A stretch of 64,000 nt of DNA from Sycon ciliatum (GCF_964019385.1 NC_088647.1:18246330-18310329), one strand, 5' to 3'. Positions 9,714 through 22,360 are shown, counted from the first letter of the stretch. The notes: a model not told the origin generated them from the letters alone. Numbers and translations are program-made.

Positions 9714-9905
9714 TTATGCAACAATCTCTTCTTCTCTTCTCCTCCATGCGCTCTCAGCCGGCTACCCTTAGCAGCCATTGCACACACTAACAATTCAACA
9801 AAAGAGGTTACGGGTACTTCAAGTACTGTTACTGATGATATTCCTTCTGACAGCTGCGCATGCGCATGGAGGAGAAGAGGTGCAGAGACTGTTGCATTGT
9901 TGAAC
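9714..9905. repeat. Inverted repeat, MITE-like
   Basis: Two arms of about 45 bases (ATGCAACAATCTC through CTCCATGCGC at 9716-9760, and its inverted counterpart at 9858-9900) surround about 100 bases. An open minus-strand frame through it is best explained by this palindrome, not by a gene. Confidence 0.6.
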
Positions 9906-10002
9906 AGCCGAATGGACCCGTTCACAACTTTATTTTATATTCAATTATTTTTGGGTTTTATGACATACAAGAGAAGTAGAGTTCATCTATGTCATCTTTA
10001 CT

Positions 10003-10143
10003 TATAAAGAAGAGGCACCTGTGACGTGTGTCTGTGTGTCACGCTCCTTATACTTATAGAGAAGAGGCACCTGTGACGTGTGTCTGTGTGTCACGCTCCT
10101 TATAGAGAAGAGGCACCTGTGACGTGTGTTTTTGTGTCACGCT
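10003..10143. repeat. Tandem repeat, three units of about 47 bp
   Basis: Three successive copies of AGAAGAGGCACCTGTGACGT plus TGTCTGTGTGTCACGCT, separated by CCTTATA-type spacers. Confidence 0.9.
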
Positions 10144-10145
10144 GA

Positions 10146-10186
10146 AGCGCTGCGGAGCAGCGCTGCCCTGAGCACGCGAAGCGTGC
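10146..10186. repeat. Two adjacent perfect short hairpins
   Basis: AGCGCTGC-GGA-GCAGCGCT (10146-10164, 8-bp stem) is followed by GCACGC-GAA-GCGTGC (10172-10186, 6-bp stem). Both have three-base loops, just after the tandem repeat. Function unknown. Confidence 0.8.
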
Positions 10187-10228
10187 GAACAGTGTAGCGC
10201 AGTGTAGCTAGCGGCCGCAGAAGCATTG

Positions 10229-10300
10229 ACGGTCACCACCAGGACTCGAACCTGGCTTGAGGCCAGCGATGCTCTACCCACTGAGCTATGTTGTAGTAGT
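10229..10300 (-). repeat. tRNA-derived SINE head, copy 1
   Basis: Minus strand carries an A box (TAGCTCAGTGG), a D-arm-like GCTCAGTGGGTAGAGC and a B box (GGTTCGAGTCC), then GTGGTGAC. The acceptor ends do not pair, so it is not a working tRNA. The same head occurs at 22365 and 57321. Confidence 0.6.
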
Positions 10301-10585
10301 CATTCAATAATTTCAATACTTTCAAAACACCACTAATGTCAAAAAGCAAGTATCTGAAGAAGCAAGCCTGAATTCTGGTGGAATTTGTGAGCGAGGCACC
10401 ATCTCCTTCTAGTCCAGATGTTCCACATGAGAGTGTAACAACCACCCATAAAGCCGGGTTTGCCACTTCCCAATCGTGACAGCGCCATTGAGATACTACA
10501 CAAATTTCCAATCACTCTGGCTCCACCGACACCAACTCTCGGACGCCTCCATATGGAAAAAAGAATGTCTATTGGGTTGGTGCAT

Positions 10586-11040
<455 letters not shown>

Positions 11041-12850
11041 AGCTCATGAGACCCCATAGAATACGAATCCGATTGTTGGACGTTGCCAATCCAGTCCAGG
11101 ATAGTCGAACTGGGTCGAATACCTTCTTCCGATTTTCGTAATTTCGTCCACCATTACATCTTTCTCATCGACTTTTTTTCGCTTGGCGAATGTTCTTGAG
11201 CCGCTGAGCAGAATCTACGCACGCTCGAACACTTGAAATGCCTGCATGTTGACGTTTCGCAAGATTCTAGCGAGCTTGGTGGAAATCTATTATTTATTTT
11301 GACATTTTTGGGGGAATCTGAATTAGAACGGTAGAAGCTCATTCGGAGAAGACGGCGTGTCGCCGCTGTCGGATTGTCGCTACTGTGTTTCAGACGTATT
11401 TGCTTGAACGTGCTATTGAGGATGGACAGAAGATGAAGTGACGGCTTTCTTGAACACGGACGTTTTGTCTACATTGTAACTGAAACATCTCATCTGGCGT
11501 CTAGAACGCAATTATTATGAGTTGTGAGTGCCAGCTGAGCTGAACACAAGCTGGACACCATTCGTCAGCTGGGAATTTGCATCGAAGCTCTTGATAGCCA
11601 CGATAAGCATAATTATACAGAGGTAACCTTGTTTGACTCAATACGCATGCAGGTGATACCACTAGTGGCACTACAATGTAAATGGTGCAAAATTGATGCA
11701 ACAGCGAATATGTACTTCGTACAATCACGAACAATTGTAAGGCAAGTGTTCATGCCTGTCATAGAAGAATTTCAGCCCGGAAATCTTGTTGTCATGGTCA
11801 TAAATAATACAGGACTTGAGTTGGCTCTGGACATAAACACACTTGTGGTGAATACGGTCATTATTGCGAGAAAAATATTTAGCCACTGTATGTTAACTGA
11901 TGCCGCACTACACGCAATATTTCATGTACATGTATGTGAGACTCAATTGCATCCACAAGGCCGTAGATGCATGTAAGCACACAATGCTGTACAGTATAAG
12001 TAGTAGTCGACATGTGGTGCCTTCCTGCTGCACATGCACATGCGGCAAGTTGGCAACGACACATGACCTATCTGCACCGCACAGCGTGAGCTTAGAAAGG
12101 AATATTGCACACATAGTGCTATTTGTGTTCCAATATCGTTAAGCCGGTATACATGTACTAGTATCCTTATACATGTACCTGGTCACTCGATAGGCGATGC
12201 CGACTGTACTAATCTTATCCATATTACCCGATAGGCTATAGCACACTGCGTCAGATCACTATGCAACAAAACAAGAGCTTTGGAGCGAATATACACTGAA
12301 GCAAAGTAGGTTTCAACGGTACAGCACTAGTCACGATGAGGGGAGTTACGAGGATGGTTAGGTCGTGACACATAGATGATGATTGTTAATGATTCATGCA
12401 CGGTGGAAAATTACCACCAATGGCGATCATATTGCTTTCACAACAATGACATCAGTAGGAGCAGTGACACAACCTTACTGCTCCAAGTAGGATTTACAAG
12501 CGAGTGAAGGGAGAGCAGACTGGTCTAATAGCAGACCGGGTCTAAGCAAGGAAGTAATCGGCATCAGAGGTGAGCTTGCACATCAGAAAACAGATGATGA
12601 TCACCAAACACAGAGAAGTTGGCTATGTGTATGTTTGTGTCACTGTGTGTGCATGTGTGTGTGTGCATGTGTGTTTGTATGTATGCGCGCACATCTGTGT
12701 GTGAGAGAGAGGCAGACAGACAGATAGCATATGGTGGGAGGGATCAAGGTCTGACCTCAGAGTTAAATGCTGTGGAATAGCAACAGTGCGAAATCGGGCA
12801 GGGTGGTTAATGGCCCACACTGGAGCCGAGTAGGAGCGCCAGTGGTTGAG
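11041..12850. other. Non-coding, no gene seen
   Basis: No recognised gene. A TG-rich imperfect microsatellite occupies about 12625-12700. Confidence 0.5.
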
Positions 12851-12852
12851 GG

Positions 12853-13168
12853 CTAGCACAGGAGTAGCAGCAGCTCCAGCCTAGGTATATCAGCTTCTGG
12901 ATGAAAATCTCCCAGACACAGTAGGTACCGAGCTTCACTAGCAGATTGCCGGCAGGGGTGCACGGCGAGCACCCGTACAACCCTCAAGCCACCAGAGCCG
13001 CAGTACTTGGACACGATCCAGGTGCTTACCCGCCAACAATGCTGAGAAGGCACTGGAGCCATACAGGAACTTATGATCGAGCATGACCACAGACTTGAAA
13101 TACAGGGTCCGGCGTTGAATACTGAGACAGCGACGTCTCCTCCACAGAACACCACTCAGCCCCACCAT
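12853..13168 (-). pseudogene. LINE reverse-transcriptase thumb fragment
   Basis: Minus-strand translation resembles the post-catalytic region of LINE-3. WRRRRCLSIQRRTLYFKSVV and FLYGSSAFSALLAG align in order with WRSRRALSLKARTQFMKSII and LLYGSTAFFACLRQ of LINE-3, followed by RVQVL versus RLQVL. Frame changes within 300 bases show decay. A 5'-truncated L2/CR1-type copy is likely. Confidence 0.55.
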
Positions 13169-13169
13169 T

Positions 13170-13525
13170 GCATTATTTTCGCTTTTTCATGATTTTTACA
13201 ACTGTGTTAGAGCACACAGCACTCGATGCAACATTTACCAGTGACTAAATAACTCCGCGTCTCCGACCATAACTGCAGCGTTCCCGTGAGCCTGTTGGAT
13301 TTCCGTCAGCCTGTTGAGATTATCTTCATCTCGTCACATGTGAGCCTGTGTGTTTCATCCGTATCGTGGCACAATTACACAGACACGATTTCCAACTCAG
13401 GTCGGTTCCGTTGCTCGAAGGGTTGGCGGTAAGAATTGCTACGCCGTCTGTGGCTGCATGGGAACTTGACGAGTCGTCGTCTTTCTCCATAAATCCTGAT
13501 CGTCACGCGAACAACAGCCACTATT
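13170..13525. other. Non-coding, no gene seen
   Basis: Unique-looking sequence up to the target duplication of the second Merlin element. Confidence 0.4.
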
Positions 13526-13533
13526 GCCTAAAA

Positions 13534-14292
13534 GGTAATCATCTACTTTAGGGTCCCAAATTATTTCGCACTTTCCCAGTGTTGTCTGTACTGTCTGTGT
13601 ACGTGAGAGCGTGCTTGAGTGTGTTTCGAAGTTTTGTGTCCTAGTTAGAGTTGTTTCCTTTGACTTTGTGATAATGGCTGGGCGTCCCGGTGCGCCGATA
13701 CGGAATGTCCCTCAGGGAGACATACTAAAATAATGATGCAATTTTGATGGAGCAGTGGACCGTGTTCACCCTTGTGCCGATCTTTTCCAGGACCCAACTT
13801 GGCCAACTCGAGTTCCTTGCCGCTCGGCGCTTTATCAGGAACGAAATGCTCTGTGACACATGTGGTGCGCGATGTGGCCTCACTAGGAGGCAGGAAAGCC
13901 ACGATGGGTTTCGCTGGAGATGCAGACCTTGCCACTATGTCAAGAGCATCCATACCAATAATGTCGAGAATATGTGGATGCGTGCAAAGCGCCAGCTCAA
14001 CGCAACTTCGCCTTCGGCACGTCTCGCGAGTTGTTTCCAACCTACCTCTGCGAGTTCGTGTGGAGGCAAAGAGTTCGAGAGGAACGAAACACCTTCGGCT
14101 ACCTGCTCCGCAGCATTCATCAGCAGTACCCTGTCTGATCGGTTCTGATGAAAAAAATCCATATCAACAGCTACTGTGTTTTTGATCTTGATTTGCAAAT
14201 TTCTGGGGTTGACACGCTCTCACGTACACAGAAAGTACACAGAACACTGGGAAAGTGTGAAATAATTTGGGACCCTAAACTAGATGATTACC
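13534..14292 (+). mobile_element. Merlin-type deletion derivative, copy 2
   Basis: A 759-bp element with the same inverted ends as 6012-6752. It is flanked by an exact 8-bp duplication GCCTAAAA at 13526-13533 and 14293-14300. It shares the internal core deletion with copy 1 but retains an unbroken zinc ribbon. The different target sequences prove independent insertions of one pre-deleted master. Confidence 0.87.
13673..14140 (+). pseudogene. Merlin transposase remnant, copy 2
   Basis: Starts MAGRPGAPIRNVPQ at 13673. An extra A gives a TAA shortly after, then the frame reopens (MEQWTVFTLVPIFSRTQLGQ). The zinc ribbon is complete here: CDTCG, then FRWRCRPC. It joins directly to IHTNNVENMWMRAKRQL. 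The DDE core is missing and the C-terminal end is out of frame. It could bind DNA at most; it cannot catalyse. Confidence 0.72.
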
Positions 14293-14300
14293 GCCTAAAA

Positions 14301-14700
14301 AATACGACACAACAGTATCAAGCTCGCCCCAGCAGTAGGACACGAATGACGAGCGCTAAGACGGAGAAAGAGAGACAGGGTTAGCGAGAGCTGACTAGTG
14401 CAGGTACGCTGTCATCTCCTGAGGTGGTGGGCGAAGTGAAACGAAGGAAGATAGAACTTATTAGAAGGCATACGGAGGCACCAAAACCTATTGCCTGTCA
14501 CATACTAAGTGCCATTTAGGGTTGACAGCTGTCAGCTGACAGCCTCAAAAATTTGAAAATCTGCTCAAAAAACTCTCGATCAGAACTCTGCGCACTCTCA
14601 AATGGAGCGCACAGTAAAAAACTCGGCGACGAAGAACGCTTCGTATCGACGCCCTGGACTGAATTCGGCACGTCCAACAAACGGAATAGTGTTCTCTGAT
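14301..14700. other. Non-coding, no gene seen
   Basis: Contains a short palindromic GACAGCTGTCAGCTGACAGC at about 14523. No gene. Confidence 0.4.
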
Positions 14701-14704
14701 ATAT

Positions 14705-15000
14705 TCTCTACGTGCTGGGTATGGTCGCGTTTAGTTGGAAGCTCAGTGCATCACCACTTTCGATTTTGAGACTTGGCCGATGGACTACCAGTGAATCCCT
14801 AATTTTTCGTCTTTTCATTTTTTCTTTCTTTTTTCTTCTTTCTTTTTTTCACACACACACATCACACCAGATACTCCGGTATGCACTGGCTGTTGGTAAC
14901 CTGGTAACCACCCAGGAGAATGAAAGAAAAGTCACACACACACACGCACACACACACACACACACACACAAGGACACTAACTACTTGCGATTCATAGACC
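14705..15000. repeat. Dispersed (CA)n-associated repeat, copy 2
   Basis: The segment at about 14705-14785 is the inverted equivalent of 10954-11035. 14787-14935 matches 58727-58840 (AGTGAATCCCTA, then CACATCACACCA, then ATGCACTGGCTGTTGGTAAC). A (CA)n run follows at 14935-14970. Confidence 0.65.
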
Positions 15001-15159
15001 CCCTCACATATTCACACCTGGATTTAGTCTACACAGTGTTCGCATGCCATCACCATACTATTACCCAATCCAAAAGTAAAATGTACGGGACCTTTTTCTT
15101 CAAGTCTAGTTCTCTGGAACTTCAACCTGATGATATGATAGGTCAGGCTCGAAGCTTAA

Positions 15160-16009
15160 AGGGGAAGTTAAGGCAAAAATTAAAATTTCACCAGTTGTAG
15201 TCTTCGGGGTGCTGAGTCGAATGGTCTTGGTCCGAGAAAGCTGAGACGCTCCCTTCCTACTTGAATCCCAATCGAACTCGCGCACTTCCACCGAAACTGG
15301 GTGACTGCGCCCTACGAGATGGGGATTTGTATGCAAAATGTCACTAAAAGCGCCATTTCGTTCTTATAAAAGCACGGATGACCGCGATTGGCCCATATGT
15401 TGTAGTCCTTTGGACGCTGAGTCGACTGGTTTTGGTCCGAAAAGGCTGCGATGCAGCGTTCCTCCTTTATTCCCAATCGAACATGGTTGAAGAAACGGTC
15501 ACGTGCTCCTGGGTGCCAAAATCACCTGGTCACCACGCCAGCAGGCGACAACTTTCACACCAAGGTTCAACTCGAGTGACAGGACTGCACCCAAAAAAGG
15601 TCAAAACAGGCTGTAAGTTGTACCCTGCAGGCACGGTGACCAGGTGACTGGTGTACGCAGGAGCACGTGACCGCTTGTTCAACCATGTTCGATTGGGAAT
15701 TAGGGGCGAACGCTGCATCGCAGCCTTTTCGGACCAAAACCAGTCGACTCAGCGTCCAAAAGACTACAACATATGGGCCAATCGCGGTCATCCGTGCTTT
15801 TATAAGAAGGAAATGGCGCTTTTAGTGACATTTTGCATACAAATCCCCATCTCGTAGGGCGCAGTCACCCAGTTTCGGTGGAAGTGCGCGAGTTCGATTG
15901 GGATTCAAGTAGGAAGGGAGCGTCTCAGCTTCCTCGGACCACGACCATTCGACTCAGCACCCCGCAGACTACAACTGGTGAAATTTTAATTTTTGCCTTA
16001 ACTTCCCCT
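15160..16009. mobile_element. 850-bp foldback (long inverted repeat) element
   Basis: Two arms of about 400 bases (15160-15562 and 15620-16009) are near-identical inverted copies around a loop of about 50 bases. The outermost bases are AGGGGAAGTTAAGGC and GCCTTAACTTCCCCT. Both ends are flanked by TTAA (15156-15159 and 16010-16013). That fits a TTAA-type (piggyBac-like) duplication, or TA if the element is taken two bases longer on each side. No protein is encoded; ORFs in the arms mirror one another. Confidence 0.85.
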
Positions 16010-16013
16010 TTAA

Positions 16014-16380
16014 TGAAATGTCAGTTATTCGCATGCAGCAATGGGACCATTTGGGAGGTGGAGAAGTTATGTGCAATGACTATGTTTGTAGTATAGCTAT
16101 GAATAGGATGAAGGCCGCCGACATCACGCAACTACGTTACTTGTTTGATATATATGTGTATGTGTAGTTTATAACAATAATATTATTATTTATTTTAATT
16201 ATTATCTCCACGTAGATTATTTGACTACATGTTCAATTGTGTTAGGTGCTGTGTTGGAGTTGACGGACAATTGAACACTGATTTGTTTTGCAAATATGCT
16301 CTCGGAAAAGGGCTGAATGCACAATTAGAGTGATTTGTTGTGCTTTACGTTGTGAACCATCAACACGCGAATGCAGTTAG
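16014..16380. other. Non-coding, no gene seen
   Basis: AT-rich sequence before the 5' end of LINE-3. Confidence 0.4.
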
Positions 16381-16524
16381 CTTTTTTGAGCTCCGCAGTT
16401 TTCGCAGGTTTTGCAGTAGCCAGCCGGCAGTAGGCCGGTCTGGAGAAGGGTAGGTACTGGATAGTTAATTAGTAATAGATAGTTCATTAGGTAGCAGCCT
16501 AGCAGTAGCATTTAGTGGGCCGAG

Positions 16525-17421
16525 ATGTCCCGATCTGGAAAAACCGCCATTCGCGGGATGACCGAGTCGGAGATCAAACTGTTGAGTTCCCTCCCAGGAA
16601 TTGAGACTTCTGTCGTAGAACTAGTCACAACACTGTCCTCCCTCGTGTCACAGTCGGCCGACCGGGAGACACGCCTGCTGAACAAGATCGATCTGTTGAC
16701 GAAGCAAGTGAATGCACTCAGTGAGGATGTTGTTTCAATGAAAGAAGCCGCCATTGTTTCGGCGAGTGTCTCTCCCCAGGCCCAGTGCCAGCGTACGAGC
16801 AAGACATCCCGTAGACGCTCAGCCAGGAAAGCTGGCCGTGCAGCTACGGGCACCAATGACCCCAGTAACTGTATGAGTACTACAACTGCACACCGTAGCG
16901 TCTGTGATAGCGTCAGTGACACTGACGACACTGAAAGCAGTGATCAGGAAGCTACACACCCTGCAGCAGGTAAAGGCTCCAAGCTCCAGCAGGCCAAGCG
17001 CAATGAAGGAAGAAGTAAAGCCATCCTGGATGTCATTGCAGATGACAGTTGGCAGTTGGTGTCAGCGGAGCCACCCAGGCCAAAGAAAGCCATGTTGTAC
17101 GTTGGGAATCTGAGCGAGTCCTGCACTGAGGAGAGTCTAGCAGCTTTCGTGAAACAAAGGTCAGCCAAGGCTGGAGCAGAGACCACTGTGCATGACTGCA
17201 GCATGCACAGAGCAGAAAATGGAAAGGTGTCAGCACGACTAATGGTTGAAGCAAGTGCCCTCTTGCTTGTTGTATCCCCAAACTTCTGGCCAAGACCTGT
17301 GTACGCCAGACCATGGCAGTTTAAAGACCGTGACCCACATCAGAATGCAGCATCACAAGACAATCTTGGCAGCAGCAATGGGAAACATTCCACCACAGAT
17401 CCGACCAGTGATAAAGAATGA
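16525..17421 (+). CDS. LINE-3 ORF1 protein
   Basis: A 298-residue nucleic-acid-binding ORF1 protein. Residues about 15-75 look like a coiled coil (LLNKIDLLTKQVNALSEDVV). An Arg/Lys-rich stretch (TSKTSRRRSARKAGR) and an acidic Ser/Asp stretch follow, then a C-terminal RRM-like region beginning MLYVGNLSESCTEESLAAFV, whose LYVGNL fits an RNP2 strand. ORF1 proteins of this kind coat the element RNA. The start ATG at 16525 has an A at -3. Its TGA (17419-17421) overlaps the ORF2 ATG. Confidence 0.75.
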   Translation: MSRSGKTAIRGMTESEIKLLSSLPGIETSVVELVTTLSSLVSQSADRETRLLNKIDLLTKQVNALSEDVVSMKEAAIVSASVSPQAQCQRTSKTSRRRSARKAGRAATGTNDPSNCMSTTTAHRSVCDSVSDTDDTESSDQEATHPAAGKGSKLQQAKRNEGRSKAILDVIADDSWQLVSAEPPRPKKAMLYVGNLSESCTEESLAAFVKQRSAKAGAETTVHDCSMHRAENGKVSARLMVEASALLLVVSPNFWPRPVYARPWQFKDRDPHQNAASQDNLGSSNGKHSTTDPTSDKE

Positions 17422-20327
17422 TGGCAGCACTGCGTGACCCTAATTCTCCAACAGGACTCGAACCTAATCCTAATGCCGCCCCATCTATTCCGGGTCTTTT
17501 CACTAGACATCTCAACCCTAATGTCATACCATTTACACCACGGTCCCATCAAGGCGCCCCAGCAAATTCCTGGGTACGCTTTGGCTTTATCAACATTTGT
17601 AGCCTTCGGCACAAAGTCGACGCCCTGGAGCAGCTGATCGCGGACCAGTGCTGGGACATAGTCGGTGTTGCTGAAACATGGCTTGATGGCACAGTGTCTG
17701 ATGGAGAAATCCGGATCCCAAACTTCAGTATTGCCCGTCAGGACCGTGCCGGTGGAAGAGGAGGTGGAACATGTATCTACTTCAGGTCGACCCTCCCCGT
17801 GAAGCCTCGCCCGGATTTGACGGCGGATGATGTAGAGTGCACCTGGATCGAGCTTAAAGGTGCCCGAGCGCCTCATCTCTTAGGGTGTGTGAACCGGCCG
17901 CCAAGTGAAACAGTTGCGTTCTGGCCCAGACTAGAGACTGTCTTACAGGCAGCCACCAACAACACCGGATCGGTCACTATAATGGGCGACTTCAATGTAA
18001 ATGCTGACCCAGTTTCTCCTGGCCCACAATTGCGCCACATGCATGACACGTGTGGAAGCTATGGACTGCAGAACGTCGTGACAGCACCAACTCGTGTTCT
18101 GCCCCAATGTGTGCGTGGAACCATACTAGATCTAGTCTTGGTCAACCATGCCAGCTTAACATCCTGGAACATCGTACCATGTGACATCAGCGATCACTTT
18201 GCTGTGAGTGCTTCACTCAGCTGTGCTACTGAAGTAAGCCAGCCAGCGAGTTCCCTCCTCACTAGGCAGCTGCACAGAGTGGATATAGCAGCTCTCCGCG
18301 CTGACCTGCTTGCAGCAGACCTTCACATTTTTCCTCCACATGCGAGCGTCGACGATATGTGGTCCACTTGGCACGCTAGCATAATGCGTGTACTGGACCA
18401 TCATGCCCCGATGACCCCAGTTAAGAAGCGTTCCAGAAGAAGGCCATGGCTTAACAGAGACACTTACCAGCTAATGATGGCAAAGAACAGGCTGCACCGA
18501 AGATGGCTGCGAGACCGGGCTAACATAGCATTATTCCACCAGTACAAACGTGCTCGAACGGCGGCAGCAAACCTTGTCAGACGGAGGAAAAACCAGTACT
18601 TCAGTGATGAATGTGTTGTCAACAATCGCAATCCAAGGAAGATGTGGTCCCTGTTAAACTCCATCACTGGCAGAGGAGGAAGCAACCAAGACCCTGCATG
18701 TGATGTGAACAAGGTCAGCGTGGCATTTAGCAACATTGTAACTGACCCTGATCGGCCAGCCCACTTGCCATTACCGAATGGACCCCCAGCTGAACACTCA
18801 CTCAGCTGTCTGGGACCAGCATCTTATGCTGCTGTGAACAAGCTTCTGCAAGCGATAATTCCGTAGAAGGCAACTGGCAGTGATGGAATACCTGGGCTGC
18901 TTCTCAAATCCTGCAGTGATATCCTCACGCCATCCCTCACACGGATCTTCAATGAGTCTCTTGAAACGGGCATTGTACCTTCTGCCTTCAAGAAGGCCCT
19001 GGTCCGGCCTCTGTACAAGTCTGGAGACCCAACATCCCCTGGGAACTATCGTCCAGTATCCCTGCTGCCGATTGCCTCAAAGCTGCTAGAGAAGCTCGTG
19101 CAGCGGCAGCTTGTGGCATTTCTCGATGAACACAATGTTCTACCACCGACCCAATTTGCCTTCAGGAAGGATCACTCCACTGAAGATGCACTTGTGCTAC
19201 TAACGGATGGTGTTCTCACTGCAAAGGACTCTGCATTGCCTTGCTGCATCTGCCTACTTGACATGTCAAAGGCGTTTGACAAAGTCAGTCACCCTACGCT
19301 GCTGCAGGACTTGTTCGACATTGGCGTTTCTGGAACGGCATTAAGTTGGTTTGCCAACTATCTCAGCCATCGAACCCAGCAAGTGCGCATTGGAACCCAG
19401 GACGGACCCTGTAATGCATGCACATGCGGTGTTCCACAGGGATCCGTTTTAGGACCAATCTTGTTCAGTGTATACACGCGCGGCATACCAGAGGTTGCTG
19501 GTGAAGTGCCCACAGTACAGTTAGCGGATGATATTGGCTTGTACTTCAGCCACCGGCTGCCTACTGAATGCTCCGCGGCGCTTACCCGGGCAGTGTCTGC
19601 AGTGGCTGACTGGCTAGAGGATCGCAACCTCATCCTGAACTCCACGAAGAGCCAAGTCCTGAGAATGCACAGTGAAGCCATTCCTGTAAATTGCAATGGG
19701 ACTAGTTTGCCAGCAGCAAGCACTGCGAAGTACCTCGGAGTTCTGCTGGACAGCTCCCTCAACTGGCAGAAACACGTGGACAGCATCGCCAAGAAAGTAT
19801 CGCAGAAGATCGGGGCGCTCTGGCGATCTAGGCGAGCATTAAGTCTGAAGGCCCGTACACAGTTCATGAAGTCCATCATCATGCCTGATCTGCTGTACGG
19901 GTCGACAGCATTTTTCGCCTGCCTGCGACAGGAGCAAGTCTCTCGCTTGCAAGTTCTCCAGAACCGAGCTGCCAGGGCAGTGTTTGGCCAGCCACCCCGC
20001 TCTCATGCTCAACCCCTCCTGACCAGCTTGCAGCTCTACAGCATTCAGGAGCTGCACAAGCAGAAGATGCTGAGGTTTGTGTGGCGTTGCCAGCACAATC
20101 GAGCCAGCCCAGCCCTCCAGGACAAGTTTCGAAGTGCTCATGGAAACACCACCCGCCTCCAGCAAGGACAGGGTTTGCGCCTGCCGCTAGCCCGGTCAGC
20201 AGCAGGGACATCCCGTCCATCGCACTGTGGTGCCATCCTCTGGAACACCCTCCCCAGCGAAGTTCGCCTACTCAATCGTCCCAGTGAATTCGCCGTAGCT
20301 GCACTGCCCTTCACGCTGGCGGGCTAG
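17418..20327 (+). pseudogene. LINE-3 ORF2: APE endonuclease and reverse transcriptase, one nonsense codon
   Basis: The frame runs 970 codons from ATG 17418 (overlapping the ORF1 stop as ATGA) to TAG at 20325, interrupted only by TAG at 18864-18866. That stop falls just before the conserved KATGSDGIP motif of the RT N-terminus. Endonuclease motifs: FGFINICSLRHK, VGVAETWL, IMGDFNVNADP and ISDHFAVSA. RT motifs: LDMSKAFDKVSH, GVPQGSVLGPILFSVY, then QLADDIGLYF at 19518-19547. Leucine occupies the first position of the catalytic motif, where F or Y is usual. The rest, including KYLGVLLDSSLNW and LLYGSTAFFA, is intact. It cannot make a full protein without readthrough. Confidence 0.85.
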
Positions 20328-20400
20328 ATCTGCAAACTCCGTGAATTCTACCGCCTTCTGTGTTCACAGTCCCATACTCCCCTTGGAGTAGTCTGCACGG

Positions 20401-20661
<261 letters not shown>

Positions 20662-21087
20662 ACAGCAGCTACTGCTGTGGCTGTAGTTACAGCCCCTCTC
20701 GTTGTCAGGAAATGTTTGCTTGTGCTACTTCTCATCCAGTTGACTTCTTATTATGACTTTGTACGTTATAATTTTCTTGAGCTCCGGTTTTCCCCTTCAT
20801 TCTAACTCAAGTGCAGTTTAGCGTGTATTGGCTTGCGATTTCCTTTCTTCTGTTTGCTTGGCATTTTATCGCTCCACAGGTACCCTCGGTCTCAGGTGCT
20901 CTCACATTTGTGCAATTGTTGATTTTGGTCCTGACTTGTCCTCCCTGTTGCTTTGCTACCGTCCTCCTCCTTCCTCCACCTTTTTTTTTTCTTAATTGGC
21001 CTCATTATGGCATTCGCTTCCATGTAATTGGGCTTGTAGCCCGTGTGTACTTGCGAATTCAAATAAAAATATACATACATACATACG

Positions 21088-21391
21088 CCATCAGTGTTGT
21101 CTGCCCCTGTGCGGGGTTTCTTGAAGATGCTCCGAGAGGAACTCTCGTATGATGCACTGGGGTGTGGTATTAGTGGACCGACCACGGTCTAATATGACCT
21201 GTAGCCTGAAGTGTCTTCCGTCGCTGCTGTGGATGCGTTATCTGGCTCTGTTTCCACTGCCCCTGCAGCAGTTTTTTGTTTCTCGCTTCAGCGGTTCTGG
21301 TACCGCTGCCGACCTCAGTGGTGCTACTGTTATTTGCTGCCTCGCCTGCCGCCGCCGCACTTTCTGCCGCTGCACCTGCGCTTCTGGTGGT
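21088..21391. other. GC-rich flank before the minisatellite
   Basis: All three plus-strand frames stay open into the repeat. The leading sequence codes for Ala/Ser/Thr-rich peptides in part (SVSSVAAVDALSGSVSTAP) but changes frame. No gene can be defended. Confidence 0.3.
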
Positions 21392-21947
21392 ACTCCTGGT
21401 ATGGCTGCTCCCGCTCCTGCTGGTATGGCTGCTGCCGCTTCTGCTGGTATGGCTGCTGCCGCTCCTGCCGGTATGGCTGCTCCCGCTCCTGCTGGTATGG
21501 CTGCTCCCGCTCCTGCTGGTATGGCTGCTGCCGCTTCTGCTGGTATGGCTGCTCCCGCTACTGCTGGTATGGCTGCTCCCGCTTCTGCTGGTATGGCTGC
21601 TCCCGCTCCTGCTGGTATGGCTGCTGCCGCTCCTGCTGGTATGGTTGCTCCCGCTCCTGCTGGTATGGCTGCTGCCGCTCCTGCTGGTATGGTTGCTCCC
21701 GCTTCTGCTGGTATGGCTGCTGCCGCTCCTGCCGGTATGGCTGCTCCCGCTCCTGCTGGTATGGCTGCTCCCGCTCCTGCTGGTATGGCTGCTGCCGCTT
21801 CTGCTGGTATGGCTGCTCCCGCTTCTGCTGGTATGGCTGCTCCCGCTCCTGCTGGTATGGCTGCTGCCGCTCCTGCTGGTATGGTTGCTCCCGCTCCTGC
21901 TGGTATGGCCGCTGCCACTCCTGCTGGTATGGCTGCTGGTGCTGCAT
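21392..21947. repeat. 24-bp minisatellite, about 23 units
   Basis: Unit GCTGGTATGGCTGCTCCCGC plus TCCT, with T/C and C/G variants at three positions. Because 24 is a multiple of 3, all six frames tend to stay open (AGMAAPAP, VWLLPLLL, SGSSHTSR and so on), so the long ORFs here are not evidence of a gene. Confidence 0.93.
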
Positions 21948-22360
21948 CTGTTCAGGTTGGTTGACTTCGCAGGCCTACAAGCACGATAATTGACAGAAAA
22001 GAATTTTTTTATAAATGCCAGAGCCACGTAATATTTTAAAAGCCAGGTGAAGATCACAGGCATCCGTGCAATGTCAAGAACGCACACTTCTCATAGGATT
22101 GAATTTTTCCCTCCTCTTCAGGGATAATGCAGGGAATGCCGAAAGTGGCAAAGGACTGCAACTTCTATAATAAAGTTGATGAAATATCAACACTGAAACT
22201 GTTGCAAAGTGCTGGCATTGTTCATACCTTGACAAGGAGAAACTCGGAATAACTGTAGAGACTAGCATTTCGAATAGCAAGAACTGTGAGTTAAAAAGTC
22301 AGAAGAAAATTTGTAAGGTCTATTCTTGGAGGAAGAATATACGATAACTTCTTAGTTCGA
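21948..22360. other. Non-coding, no gene seen
   Basis: AT-rich unique-looking sequence. Confidence 0.4.

Noticed and set aside
21149..22087. Five overlapping ORFs of 130-305 residues on both strands
   Set aside because: A 24-bp minisatellite without stops keeps all frames open. There is no start, domain or splice context favouring one.
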